Source: Pachyseris speciosa (taxonomy: Eukaryota; Cnidaria; Anthozoa; Scleractinia; Pachyseridae). From it: a stretch of 64,000 bases of DNA. This document shows positions 40,101 to 52,100 of the stretch, piece by piece. Made by a program: the position numbers and the translations under genes. The notes under the pieces are model-generated. The model searched no databases and was not told the DNA's origin. It was given only the letters and a program-made list of their open reading frames with translations. Each line of letters begins with the position of its first letter. The stretch's first letter is position 1. The stretch covers positions 84,501-148,500 of the forward strand of contig JAEMWC010000124.1 of NCBI GenBank assembly GCA_016490735.1, written 5' to 3'.

Positions 40101-43100
40101 AACACTGAACTTAATACTCATCCTTACTCCTAAAATTTGTTTCTGCGCTATGTGCCCAGTCTTACATAATTTAGAGTAAGAAAGTGAAATTACAAGAACG
40201 TTCCTTATCTATAAATTATCTAAATCTTCTTCTGAAAGTATTTTGATAGGTGAACCTGATGGTGATGTTTTCCCGAAGATCTTGCCATCTAAAGTCCATA
40301 CACTCAGTAGGGTTCCATCGCGTTTTCGCCTGTTCGCTTCCTCCAGAATAGTTCTCCTATACGCCGTCAAATTTTCGTTCAAATAAATTCGATGAATGCC
40401 TGGTCTAGATGGGTAGCTTGGAAAAAGATCATTAATCTTTACGTTTTTTAACTTTGTTCGTTCTTTGTACAGCTTCGATTTAACTTTGTGACTAACGAAT
40501 TTCACAAGGATAACTTTACCATGGTTAATTTTATGCGAAATATCAATGTCATCGGGCTCAATTGTGACATTTAAAGCTTCCCCTACCTTGATAACAACGG
40601 CTTCAGTTGATTACTACATTCTGGTGGTCATTTGAGATGTGATTTTGAAGTGTTTATCATTTGTCACTCGCAGAGCGTCTAACAGGGCAACCCGAGGGTC
40701 GACTCCGCAGTCAAAACAAACCCCTTCAAGTACCGGCTCTTGCCTCACATTTCACCGAAGACGTAGCAGTTGGTGCTGAGCATGTGCTTGTCCTGACAAG
40801 TTCAGGAGAGGTATGGGGTTGGGGTAACAATGCGGAAGGTCAGCTCGGATTGGGAAACAGTACTACCCAGCGTCAGCCGGTTATCTTACCAAATTTAAGA
40901 GGCAAGAACACCAGGCAGATTTCCGCCGGTCGAAATCACAGTGCAGCTTGGACAGCACCAGTTGCTCCTTCGAGAACGCCTGGGACACCAGTCCCTCTCC
41001 AACTTGGCCACCCTACAGCAATCCCACCACAGTTCCCAGCAATCAAAGGAGTCGACACAGAGGCTGTCAGGGCAAGGTTGAGAGTGCTTTACCACTTCTC
41101 AGATTTAATTTCCTCCGCTTGGCGATTGATGAACCTTAAGCCTGATGAGGTATGCTTGTGTTGATTTCAGTGTACCGTATTAAGCGCATTCTTCGAATTT
41201 TGAATAAGGATAGTAATGTAACTGTACAATTCATACTTATTAAGTGAGGAGGGTCGTGAATCAACTCCATTGGTAAATTGTTGTGGCCTGCTAAATGCTA
41301 CATATTTCTCATTTGTCTCCGCTGCTTTATTAAGACAGCATCAGTGTTTCATGTAAGTCACTCTTTCATCTGCACTTTCATGATTGTTGTCCTAATACAG
41401 TCCTTCACCCCCTCGCCTCATCATCAACAAGCACACAGCCGAATATTTGGTGAACTGTGCATGTAAACTGTGCCTTTTCTTTAGACCGAGCCCCATGCAT
41501 TCAATCGAGGTACAACTGGATTTGTGCATGGTCATCTGAGGCCACTGCTCGCAAACCGTGTATCCAACCTGCCCATGGTCAGAGCTCTGGGGAGAACCAT
41601 GATTCAGGGCAAAAACTATGGACCGCAAGTCACAGTATCTCGTCTGAATGTCAGGTATATTGGATAGTACTTTCATTAAGGCCTCTAGTGAGTAGTGTAA
41701 GGTATTTGATTTGTTGGACCAGTGACTTGACGTTGTAGTTAAAACATTTGTTGACCAATATTCATGGGTTGTACTGTTAGTTACTTGTTTGTGTTTTCCT
41801 AAATGTAATGAATTCTCAAATAAACGCCCCTTTACCCCGAAGGTCGTACAGGTAATAGGGACCTTAAGCATCGACAACGAAATGCAGAACGACGACGTCC
41901 GTAGCCCAAGGAGGACTGGAACGAGAGTTTCGTTTTCGGCGGGAAAAACAAAACTTAAGCATTGTGTTGTTTTGAAGAGACGACGACTTTTGGTTCGCCG
42001 ACAACTCGCTCTTGTTATGGCTTTAAAAGACGTCCGAAATTTGCTTCTACTTAGTCACAACAATGTCGATGATGATGAATTCGTGGTTATGTACGACCTG
42101 TATGTATCGAAAAACCCCGACTTTCCGTACGATTCGTACGCACCTTTTGACCTAGAAGAGCTTGATGAGTCAGAGAGTTTGGCAGAGTTTCGATTTCGAA
42201 AACGAGATGGACGAATTCTGAAGGAAGTTCTGCAAATCCCTGAGACGATTACTGCAGTCAGCGCTCCGTTTGTGATGGACTAGAAGGCCTTTGCATGCTG
42301 CTGAAGCGGCTTTCATACCCATGCAGATATGGAGACATGATCTATCGGTTCGCTAAACCTGTTCCAGTTCTCAGCATGATTACCAATCAAATGATTGACT
42401 GTGTATAATGTTAATGGGCACAGAGTACTAAACTGGAATGATGAGGTCCTTAGCCCTGTCAACCTGCAGACTTACGTTGATGCTGTGACAGCCAGGGGAG
42501 CCCCACTGCCAATTGTTTTGGGTTCATTGACGGTACCGTTAGGCTCATATCAAGACCTGGAGAACATCAGTGACTTCTGTACAATGGCCATAAAAGGGTT
42601 CATGCCCTGAAATTTCAAAGCATTGCTTTGCCAAATGGTTTGATCGGAAATCTATATGGCCAGTTGGTAAGTTACAAAACAGTATAAGCCACCAGATTTA
42701 AAGCAGGGATGTGACCAGCTTTTTGACTGATGGCAGGCCTGATAAATGTATAACAACAAATGGTAATTTTTGTAGGCCTTGTACTTATTTTCAAAACAAC
42801 AAAAACTCAAGAAAAACTGAAACACTTTTGAGGGCTATAGGACCGCTATGCCATTGCCTGGGGTGTAGCCAGAGGGGTGTATTATGCATATGAACATGTT
42901 GACATGGTGAAAATTAGTAAAATGGTCCGAAGCATGTATCCTAAGGGCCCTTGTTCACCTGACTACACTGATTTTTTTTTTATTTTCTCACTCAATAATG
43001 ATTCTCAAGATGAGATCCCTTCAGCAATTTATTGGGAGCATAGCTAGAGGGAGGGGGTGGGGGGCTGCCCCCTCCCCTTTAAAGTAAAACATACAATAAG

Positions 43101-46100
43101 CAAATGACGAAATTATAAAGCGTTTTCTGAAGTACTCAAATAATCAACAAGTTATGTAACCCAATTATCAGTATTCTTTCTTCTTACCGTGGTACCTACC
43201 ATCACTGTTCTATTCTTAGAAGGAAGAAAACATGATGCAAGAATGCATGCTGATTAACAGCTGCTACATGACCTTGATCAGTTTTGCCTATAATCCAGCT
43301 GGTGAACCCGTCTGTATTTATGGTGATTGTGCCTATCCTCTTCGGGTACACATCCAAGGACCCTTTAAGATATGGTGTATTAACACCTCAAATGGAGCAG
43401 TACAATGCAGAGATGAGTGCTGTTAGAAGTTCTGTTGAATGGCTGTTTGGAGATGTGATCATTTCATTCAAGTTTAATGATTTAAAAAAATCTGAAGCTT
43501 TTCCTCTGCAGTGTTGGAAAGATGTATGTTGTTTCTGTCTTACTTCGTAGTGCAATAACATGCTTGTATGGTAATATGACATCAGAATTTTTTGACCTTA
43601 GTCCACCTACTATTGACACATACTTTGGTTAGTAAACCACACTATTGCTTAATTTGCATTGCCTTTGATAAAGTATGTATCGAACCTTATACACTTTTAT
43701 TCATATAAGAACATGTAAAATTTAGCTGAGCTAGCCCTAACATTTTCTTAAAATTTTGGGAAATCTCAGGCTCAACTTTCTTGTAAAGGGTTCTGCAGTT
43801 AAATATTTGAATTTTGATAGGCTTAAGACTACATCTCACACCATTGTACTATTTGAAAGATAAAATGAATGATAATAAATTTAAGTACTCAACAGAGTCT
43901 GGCCATTTTTTTGGAATTTCTTTATTAAACAAGTTTATAACTATAGGAGCCTGAGGGCCTGGTTGCTGAGTGTTGGGCTAGCACTTACCGAGGGATAATT
44001 ACCATGGTGACCCATTCGATTTTTTTCAGAGTTAAGAATGGGGGAAAGTTGCCCCAAACAGTATGAGTCATGCCTCTCTAGAGTTTTTGCCTTGATGCTG
44101 CTAAAAAATAGGTAAACTTTCTACAGTGTAATCTCTAAATGTATGAAATACTATTTACTAATTACATGAAAGCACATCTAACCGAACAAGAGAAAGGAAT
44201 AGGCTTAGCTATAAATGCTATTTTCAAGAGTTAGTTTGTGCACTTAGTGAATGCACACTAATTTGCTGTACAGCCACCACTGTTTACTAGCTGACATTTA
44301 GGGCAATTAAGCTCCTCTGTACAAAAACAAATCTCCCTGCTAGCAAAACATTTCTTTTTATTCTTCTTGAAACTGTTACAAAAACTCTCTAAAGAAAAGA
44401 AATAAAATTACACCATCAAAAATGCTTTGATTCAAATAATATATATATTTAGCCAAGCCTAAAAGCGGAGCTCCAAAAGCATTCTTTTTCTACTGGCATT
44501 TACATATAGTCTGCTTGTCATATCACCCATCTGACCTCACTCAAGCTACAGACCCAATGCTGTAGAAAATAGTATGGAAAGGTGATCTGAGCCAGTGGCA
44601 CAGTGGATTTGGACCCCACGTGGATTTCCACCTCCAGTCCAGATCTGCTTGTGGATCAGATTTGGACCCCCTAGTCCAGAACTGCTAGCAGATATGAATC
44701 CCCTTTTACGAATTTGGACCCCCACCCCTCCTAAAAACAAGCGTTCTATTGAGTAAGGTAATAAAATTCCTTTCCAAACTGAGTTTGGAGATGTTAAAAA
44801 AGCAAAATAAAAATATTGAGGTAGGTTTTTTTAAAATAATCTTTAATACCTTGTGTGTAAAAAAGAACTGCAAAGCTAGTTTTCAACTATAAATTTTTAA
44901 AACATTTAGACATCTTAGAGCAATACCTAAGGACAGGTCTGTTTCCCCGTTCAACTGACTGTAGGCAACTTAGTTACATACTTAGCTACTTAGGTATGGT
45001 TTAGAGCCACTAGAAATTGGTGGAGAAGCCTAGGTGATTGCTCCTTGGAATCAGTATCACATCAGATATATAGTGATTCAGATCATCACTTCATAATGAA
45101 TGCAATTTCAATTATCCACAGCCTCCCATGAGACAGTCAGAAATCGGAAATTGTGTATCCTCTGGATATATGTATGCCTCACAAAAATTATGAAAGAAAG
45201 ATACATGGAAATCAATAAAAATATTTAGATGCCATGAATTAAGACCAAGATATTTATTTTGATCAATTACTTCTTGACGTTACTATCACAAAAAAAAACT
45301 GCTTGCTAACATTAAGCTCATCACTCAATGCACCTACAGTGTTTTCAAAAAGAAATGCAGCTGCTCTTAGCTTCTGGCCAGTTAAGTGCAAGACCAAACA
45401 ACTTGATAATAATATATTGGGCATTTGGTTGATACCACTATCAAGGTGATTCATCAAAGCAAAAGTGCTGGAAATCCGTTAGCCATCTTAACTTGATCTT
45501 AACATACTTCATCAACATCAGAGATTCCATTAAACATTAATGCCAAATGTCATCCAAACATCCCACAAGATTGGTGTGACCAGCTACTAATAAAATTAAT
45601 TGAAAGACTGTATGCAGGAGGAGGAAGTCCAAAGGATGTGTACATTGATGAGAAAGAGCTTACTTTAAGTTTAATTTTAAGTTTTAAGTTTAGTAATACT
45701 TTGTCATGTGAATACAACTAAGTTGATACAAAACAAAAAGTGCATGACTGGAGAATAATTGGGAGAAACTAAATTCCCATACAAAGAATATTATCTAATA
45801 TTACACATTCTAAAAACTAAGAGGTGAAATTTAAACGTGGCCCAAAGCTAACCTAATCAAATTAAATCAAATACTTGTCTCTTACAAGTCACCCTGATTT
45901 GAGATTGAGGACTAAAATCATGAAGTAATCCAAAGCCAACCTAATTAAATTACATACTTGTCACTCACAAGCTACATCTGATTTAAAATTGACACCAATA
46001 ATGTAATAGATAGGACTTAAAACTGCTTAAAGAAGGTGCATGCATGATGTTCGATGGAACACCATTCCAGTCTGTCTATTATGTAGCGATTAAAAAAAGA

Positions 46101-49100
46101 AAAGCTGAAGGCCATATATATATTTAGCCATGCCAAGCCTAGAATCGGAGCTGCACACTCTCACCGAGCAACTTCGCAAGAGTTTATTTGGGCCAGTTTA
46201 ATTTGTGTCCAAAAACAATTGAGCAGCAGCAGGGAAAACGAAGAGTTTTTGTGATCATTTCATTCAAGTTTAATGATTTAAAAAAAATCTGAAGCTTTTC
46301 CTCTGCAGTGTTGGAAAGATGTATGTTGTTTCTGTCTTACTTCGTAGTGCAATAACATGCTTGTATGGTAATATGACATCAGAATTTTTTGACCTTAGTC
46401 CACCTACTATTGACACATACTTTGGTTAGTAAACCACACTATTGCTTAATTTGCATTGCCTTTGATAAAGTATGTATCGAACCTTATACACTTTTATTCA
46501 TATAGGAACATGTAAAATTTAGCTGAGCTAGCCCATACATTTTCTTAAAATTTTGGGAAATCTCAGGCTCAACTTTCTTGTAAAAGGGTTCTGCAGTTAA
46601 ATATTTGAATTTTGATAGGCTTAAGACTACATCTCACACCATTGTACTATTTGAAAGATAAAATGAATGATAATAAATTTAAGTACTCAACAGAGTCTGG
46701 CCATTTTTTTGGAATTTCTTTTATTAAACAAGTTATAACTATAGGAGCCTGAGGGCCTGGTTGCTGAGTGTTGGGCTAGCACTTACCGAGGGATAATTAC
46801 CATGGTGACCCATTCGATTTTTTTCAGAGTTAAGAATGGGAGAAAGTTGCCCCAAACAGTATGAGTCATGCCTCTCTAGAGTTTTTGCCTTGATGCTGCT
46901 AAAAAAATAGGTAAACTTTCTACAGTGTAATCTCTAAATGTATGAAATACTATTTACTAATTACATGAAAGCACATCTAACCGAACAAGAGAAAGGAATA
47001 GGCTTAGCTATAAATGCTATTTTCAAGAGTTAGTTTGTGCACTTAGTGAATGCACACTAATTTGCTGTACAGCCACCACTGTTTACTAGCTGACATTTAG
47101 GGCAATTAAGCTCCTCTGTACAAAAACAAATCTCCCTGCTAGCAAAACATTTCTTTTTATTCTTCTTGAAACTGTTACAAAAACTCTCTAAAGAAAAGAA
47201 ATAAAATTACACCATCAAAAATGCTTTGATTCAAATATCAAGAAGCTATGGTAGCTTAACATGTTGTTTTTAGATATACCGAATTCATTAAGGGCTGCTT
47301 TGGGAAAAGATCATTTTTAATAGAGAAATAGTAACTCGCCCACTGTTTGGTATTCACTCAAGCAAAATATTTCAAATTTCCAATGGACATAATTATTCCA
47401 TATATCACTAATGACCTACTCCCAAGGCAACCTTTTTGAAACACGTATATACAAGACTCTTGGTATGAAACTTAAGTCATGACGAAAGTCAACTCAACAA
47501 GTTCAGGGCTATTCCATCTTCACTGGGGTCAAGCTCAACTCTTTTTGGTATTTTCTATCAATGCCTTAAATACCTTGTTTTGCTGGTTAAGTATAATTTG
47601 AAGGTTTTGCTGCTGGAGCTGCTGCTGTTGCTGCATCTGGTTCATAAGCGCTGAGAGCATGGTCTGCTGCTGCTTCGCATCCTCTTCTTGTCTGGTTTCT
47701 GCTAGAACAAGCTCTCTTTTCCTAATGGCTAACTCCTGCTTCTTCAATTCTCTCTCCTTTTCTGACTTCTCAGCCAAAAATTCAATTGCATCAGAGGTGC
47801 TCATCCTCATTTTGGCTCCTTTTGGTTTCTCCACATCGTCACTCTTTCTTTTTGCCTTTGTCTGAAGAGCCGCCTGTCTAATTTCCTCTGCTGCAGCTTT
47901 TTCTTTGTCGTCTTTTGCCTTCTTCTCGTTTCGAAGAGCGTCACCCTTTTCTTCTGCCCTCTCTCTCGCTCCAGAATCTCCTCTAGCAAGGTATCGAGCT
48001 CTGTGAGCTCGGGGACATCGATCCCAGATTCTCTCTCTTCTTCTCTTTGCTTTAGTCTGTGCCGGGAAATCAGTAGTGCATATCGATCTCTCACTGCCCT
48101 CGATGTAACCCTGAACTCTGGAGTCTTCAGAGAATTCAAACGGGCTATGATGCTTTCCCATACTTTCCCTCTCTCGGTGCTTTTCGGTTTAAAATTGTAA
48201 GGTTCGCTCGTTAAAGCTTCGCGAAGCATCAAGACGTCATGATCTTCCGTCCAAAGAAAATACTTGGATTTACTTGCTGTCGAAAGAACACGAAAACAAT
48301 TTTTTCAGCACCAAAAGTGAGGATTTATATCTTGTAGTGTAACTTAAAATTAGCACAATGACATGCAGTTAAATAAGAAGAACATGATTTTAAATATCCT
48401 TAATTTCTCCTTAAAAGGAGCTCTTTCAGGGATATAGAAAACTTCCTTTTCTTTTGAACTGGTTCTTGCTCAGCTGTAGCCATGGCCGAGTTCGGATGTT
48501 TCTGAAAGAATAGACATTTTAGTTTATTAAAAATCGCTAAACTGCTAAACATTTGACTTCCTCTGATCCGCAAATAATCAATTTGGATTTGTATTACAAC
48601 AAAAGATGAAAATAGATGATTAATAGTATAGAAAATTTTAGTTATTTACTTACGTTTTCACCAGAACGCAAAACCTTCCTGGATTCAGTCGTCAACGAAG
48701 GCTGGACGACGTTTTGACAACTTTGCACGTGCGCAGAAAGCTCGTGGGCGAAAATTTTACTTCCGCCCGTCGTCGTCGTGCTATTTCGTCTTCGATGCTT
48801 AAGGTCCCTAATATCGGTGGCTATGACCTATGAATTGTGAATTTATTAAGGGCATTTCTAATGGGTAGTGCTACTCTTATGACGTTTTAGGGGAAAGAAA
48901 ATGCAACCTATAGTGAGCCAAGTAGCGCGTCAAGTGGTGAAGCTGAACCCCTCGGACCTATGCCTTCCTTCTCGAGCCTGGAAAGTCAAGCTGCTTGGTG
49001 AAGGAGCTGATGATGCTGGTGGAGTGTTTGATGATACTATCACTGAGATGTGCCAGGTAACACAACAGCCACCACAAACAGCATTTAATAACTAGCAGAT

Positions 49101-52100
49101 AAATATCTCTTCTTACTTCAATTCTGCTAATCAGGGCAACTAACTGAAGTTATTATTCAACACATTGTGTCATTCTCCAAATATGGTTATAACACGCTCA
49201 ATATTCCTCGCGAGTGCTTAAAAGATATCCTGCGATTTTGGTAATTTTGTGTCGCGGAGAAAAATGGCGATTTTTCCTGCAAATTTTTTTTTTACAATAA
49301 ACACAGACAATTGTACTTTGTCATCAATGTGTTGAATAATAAAACAATTATCCTGCTAAATTTTATGGGATATCGCCTGATTTTAGCCAAGTTTCAGGCG
49401 ATATTCCGCGCGATTTCGCAGAATAATTATTAATTATTTGCTGTCTGTAGGAACTTCAATCTGGTGTGGTGAAGCTTTTGATACCAACCCAAACAGCAAC
49501 AGTGAGGTTGGATATAACAGGGACAGGTCAGTTTGATTACTAAGTGAATATTAGAGCACTTTTCAATTGACTGTCAAAACGGATGCAAGCAACGCAACGC
49601 AGCAATCAGAATACGATGCAATTACATGTAACACGAGAAAATGCATGCAAGCAAGCCACGATTGGTTTGGGTTTTGCTTCTCATTGATAGAGAAAGTGGT
49701 GCGAGCTTTGTCAACCAATCAAAGAGAGTAGAAATGCAAAACCAAATCAGGCGCGAATTACTTTCCACACTCAACTAAAAACGTTCTAATTAATTTATTA
49801 ATGAGTAGATCAAAACGACATCTTCCGTGCAGTCCTTAAGGAAACTACGTCCGTGACGGTGTTCATAATTTTCCAGATCTTTAAAAGCCAATTTCTGTTT
49901 ACACTCACAATTTTGCATTTCAAGCATTGTCCAGTTGAAGTCTCGAAACAAAGGAACATAATGTTGATTTTATGGTCGAGTATTAATCGGACGTTTAGCA
50001 GTGGTCGGCAACGGCACCTTGTCGTTTCATAACGTGCTGACATCAGATGGGGAGCTTTTTTTGCTGTTGTCACCATTGAGCTCTCTCTTGTTGGGTAGCG
50101 CAATGTAGAGATACTCTGAATGCCTTCACGTTGTTTAGTTGTTGTTATGAAAGCATGCGACACATATACATATTCCATTGATGAGTTAATGCCCCAGGCT
50201 GTTGTATGATTAACAGGTTCCTGTTGAATCCCTCCTGCACGTGTGATTCTGATATGGAGATGTTTACATTCCTTGGTATATTGATGGGCGTTGCCATTCT
50301 GGTGTGGTGAAGCTTTTGATACCAACCCCAAACAGCAACAGTGAGGTTGGATATAACAGGGACAGGTCAGTTTTGATTACTAAGTGAATATTAGAGCACT
50401 TTTCAATTGAACCGGTGCAAGCAACGCAACGCAGCAATCAGAATACGAAGCAATTACATGTAACACGAGAAAATGCATGCAAGCAAGCCACGATTGGTTT
50501 GGGTTTTGCTTCTCATTGATAGAGAAAGTGGTGCGAGCTTTGTCAACCAATCAAAGAGAGTAGAAATGCAAAACAAATCAGGCGCGAATTACTTTCCACA
50601 CTCAACTAAAAACGTTCTAATTAATTTATTAATGAGTAGATCAAAACGACGTCTTCCGTGCAGTCCTTAAGGAAACTACGTCCGTGACGGTGTTCATAAT
50701 TTTCCAGATCTTTAAAAGCCAATTTCTGTTTACACTCACAATTTTGCATTTCAAGCATTGTCCAGTTGAAGTCTCGAAACAAAGGAACATAATGTTGATT
50801 TTATGGTCGAGTATTAATCGGACGTTTAGCAGTGGTCGGCAACGGCACCTTGTCGTTTCATAACGTGCTGACATCAGATGGGGAGCTTTTTTTGCTGTTG
50901 TCACCATTGAGCTCTCTCTTGTTGGGTAGCGCAATGTAGAGATACTCTGAATGCCTTCACGTTGTTTAGTTGTTGTTATGAAAGCATGCGACACATATAC
51001 ATTATTCCATTGATGAGTTAATGCCCCAGGCTGTTGTATGATTAACAGGTTCCTGTTGAATCCCTCCTGCACGTGTGATTCTGATATGGAGATGTTTACA
51101 TTCCTTGGTATATTGATGGGCGTTGCCATTCGCACCAGGAAACCTCTCGATCTTCACTTGGCGCCCATTGTGTGGAAACAACTCACTAATGTGTCTCCTG
51201 TACCTGAAGATATCGAGGAGGTATGATTTCTGTTTCAATAGTGAAATCCTTTACCATGGTAACAACAAGTCTAAATGTTTGCTGTCCTTTTTGTCAGAAC
51301 TTATTAAGCATCACTTGCACTTGTGGCTCGTTCTAAACACGGCACCCGTCTAAACCTGAACCAGGTAATGGCAACAGGTAAAAAACGACTTAGGTTATGT
51401 CTGTGTCTAATTTGAGAATAAGTTACATAAATTTGGTGAACACGGAATGTCAAGAGAATATTAAGAATAAAAAGTTAAAACTTAATTGCACCAATTAACA
51501 TCTGAAGGGTTTGTAGTTACTTATTCAAAAAAAGACCTAATATTTATTGTTGAACCTTTTAGAAGTGAATTGTTTTTTTTTTCTGTGCACTGTTTCAGGT
51601 TGACTTGCTCTACATGCAGAGTTTACGTGGAATCCGTGATATTCATGAGAGCGGTGTGGATGAGCACTCGTTTTCAGAGGTAAAGAGAATTCTTTTTGTG
51701 AATAATGTATATGAAATAAATCTTATGTGAACTGCGGAAATGAAGTCAAATGAAGAACGATCCTCGCAGTTTTATTTGCAATTTAACTGAAAACGCTCTT
51801 ACAGATTCTTTTCTAATTTGGTCTACAAGCTACGGGACTTCAAGTTTCGTTATGAAGTGTCTAGCTGGATTTCAAGATAATTGACCTTTTTTCAAAATGA
51901 GCGATTATGCGTTACCTTCGCTATTGTTACATCTGTTGCCTGGAAACCAATGCGAAAATGAACTTTGATTATACGTCGAAAAGATGCTGTGGTGTCTAGA
52001 AAATCGAGGCTTGTCTTCTGAAGGAAATTTTGATTTCAACAGTTACACACCCAAGCCAAAAAACTGATGCGAGCCTCCCTAAATACCTTAAGCCAACTAG

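Larger units (their letters stand above)
36045..40604 (-). mobile_element. L1/Tx1-like LINE, 5'-truncated, antisense to HERC1
   Basis: The element runs from a poly(A) tail (T-run at 36045-36063) at the low-coordinate end to a truncated ORF1 at the high end. It is bounded by the 11-bp direct repeat AGTTGATTACT at 36034 and 40605. ORF2 is uninterrupted over 1245 codons, so insertion is recent or the copy is under little decay. Target-primed reverse transcription explains the poly(A), the 5' truncation and the duplication. A decayed relative lies at 53600-58440. It sits in HERC1 intron 27, opposite to the gene. Confidence 0.93.
41853..48813. mobile_element. Harbinger/PIF DNA transposon with both genes, decayed
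   Basis: Terminal inverted repeats GGGACCTTAAGCATCGA (41858) and TCGATGCTTAAGGTCCC (ending 48808) are exact complements over 17 bp and similar beyond (ACGAAAT/ATTTCGT). Direct TAATA lies on both sides (41853-41857 and 48809-48813). Harbinger targets are usually 3-bp TWA, so the true duplication may be shorter. The element carries a plus-strand DDE transposase remnant (42017-43540) and a minus-strand Myb/SANT-like gene remnant (47535-48290), the standard two-gene Harbinger content. It has grown to 6.95 kb by an internal duplication. It sits in HERC1 intron 29. Confidence 0.88.

Noticed and set aside
47659..48200. Plus-strand ORFs of 68 and 65 codons
   Set aside because: They are shadows of the minus-strand Myb-like gene relic.
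49810..51135. Two near-identical minus-strand ORFs of 173 and 164 codons
   Set aside because: They are antisense to HERC1 exons 31-32 and the intron between them, and are duplicated only because the region is duplicated. No family motif is present.
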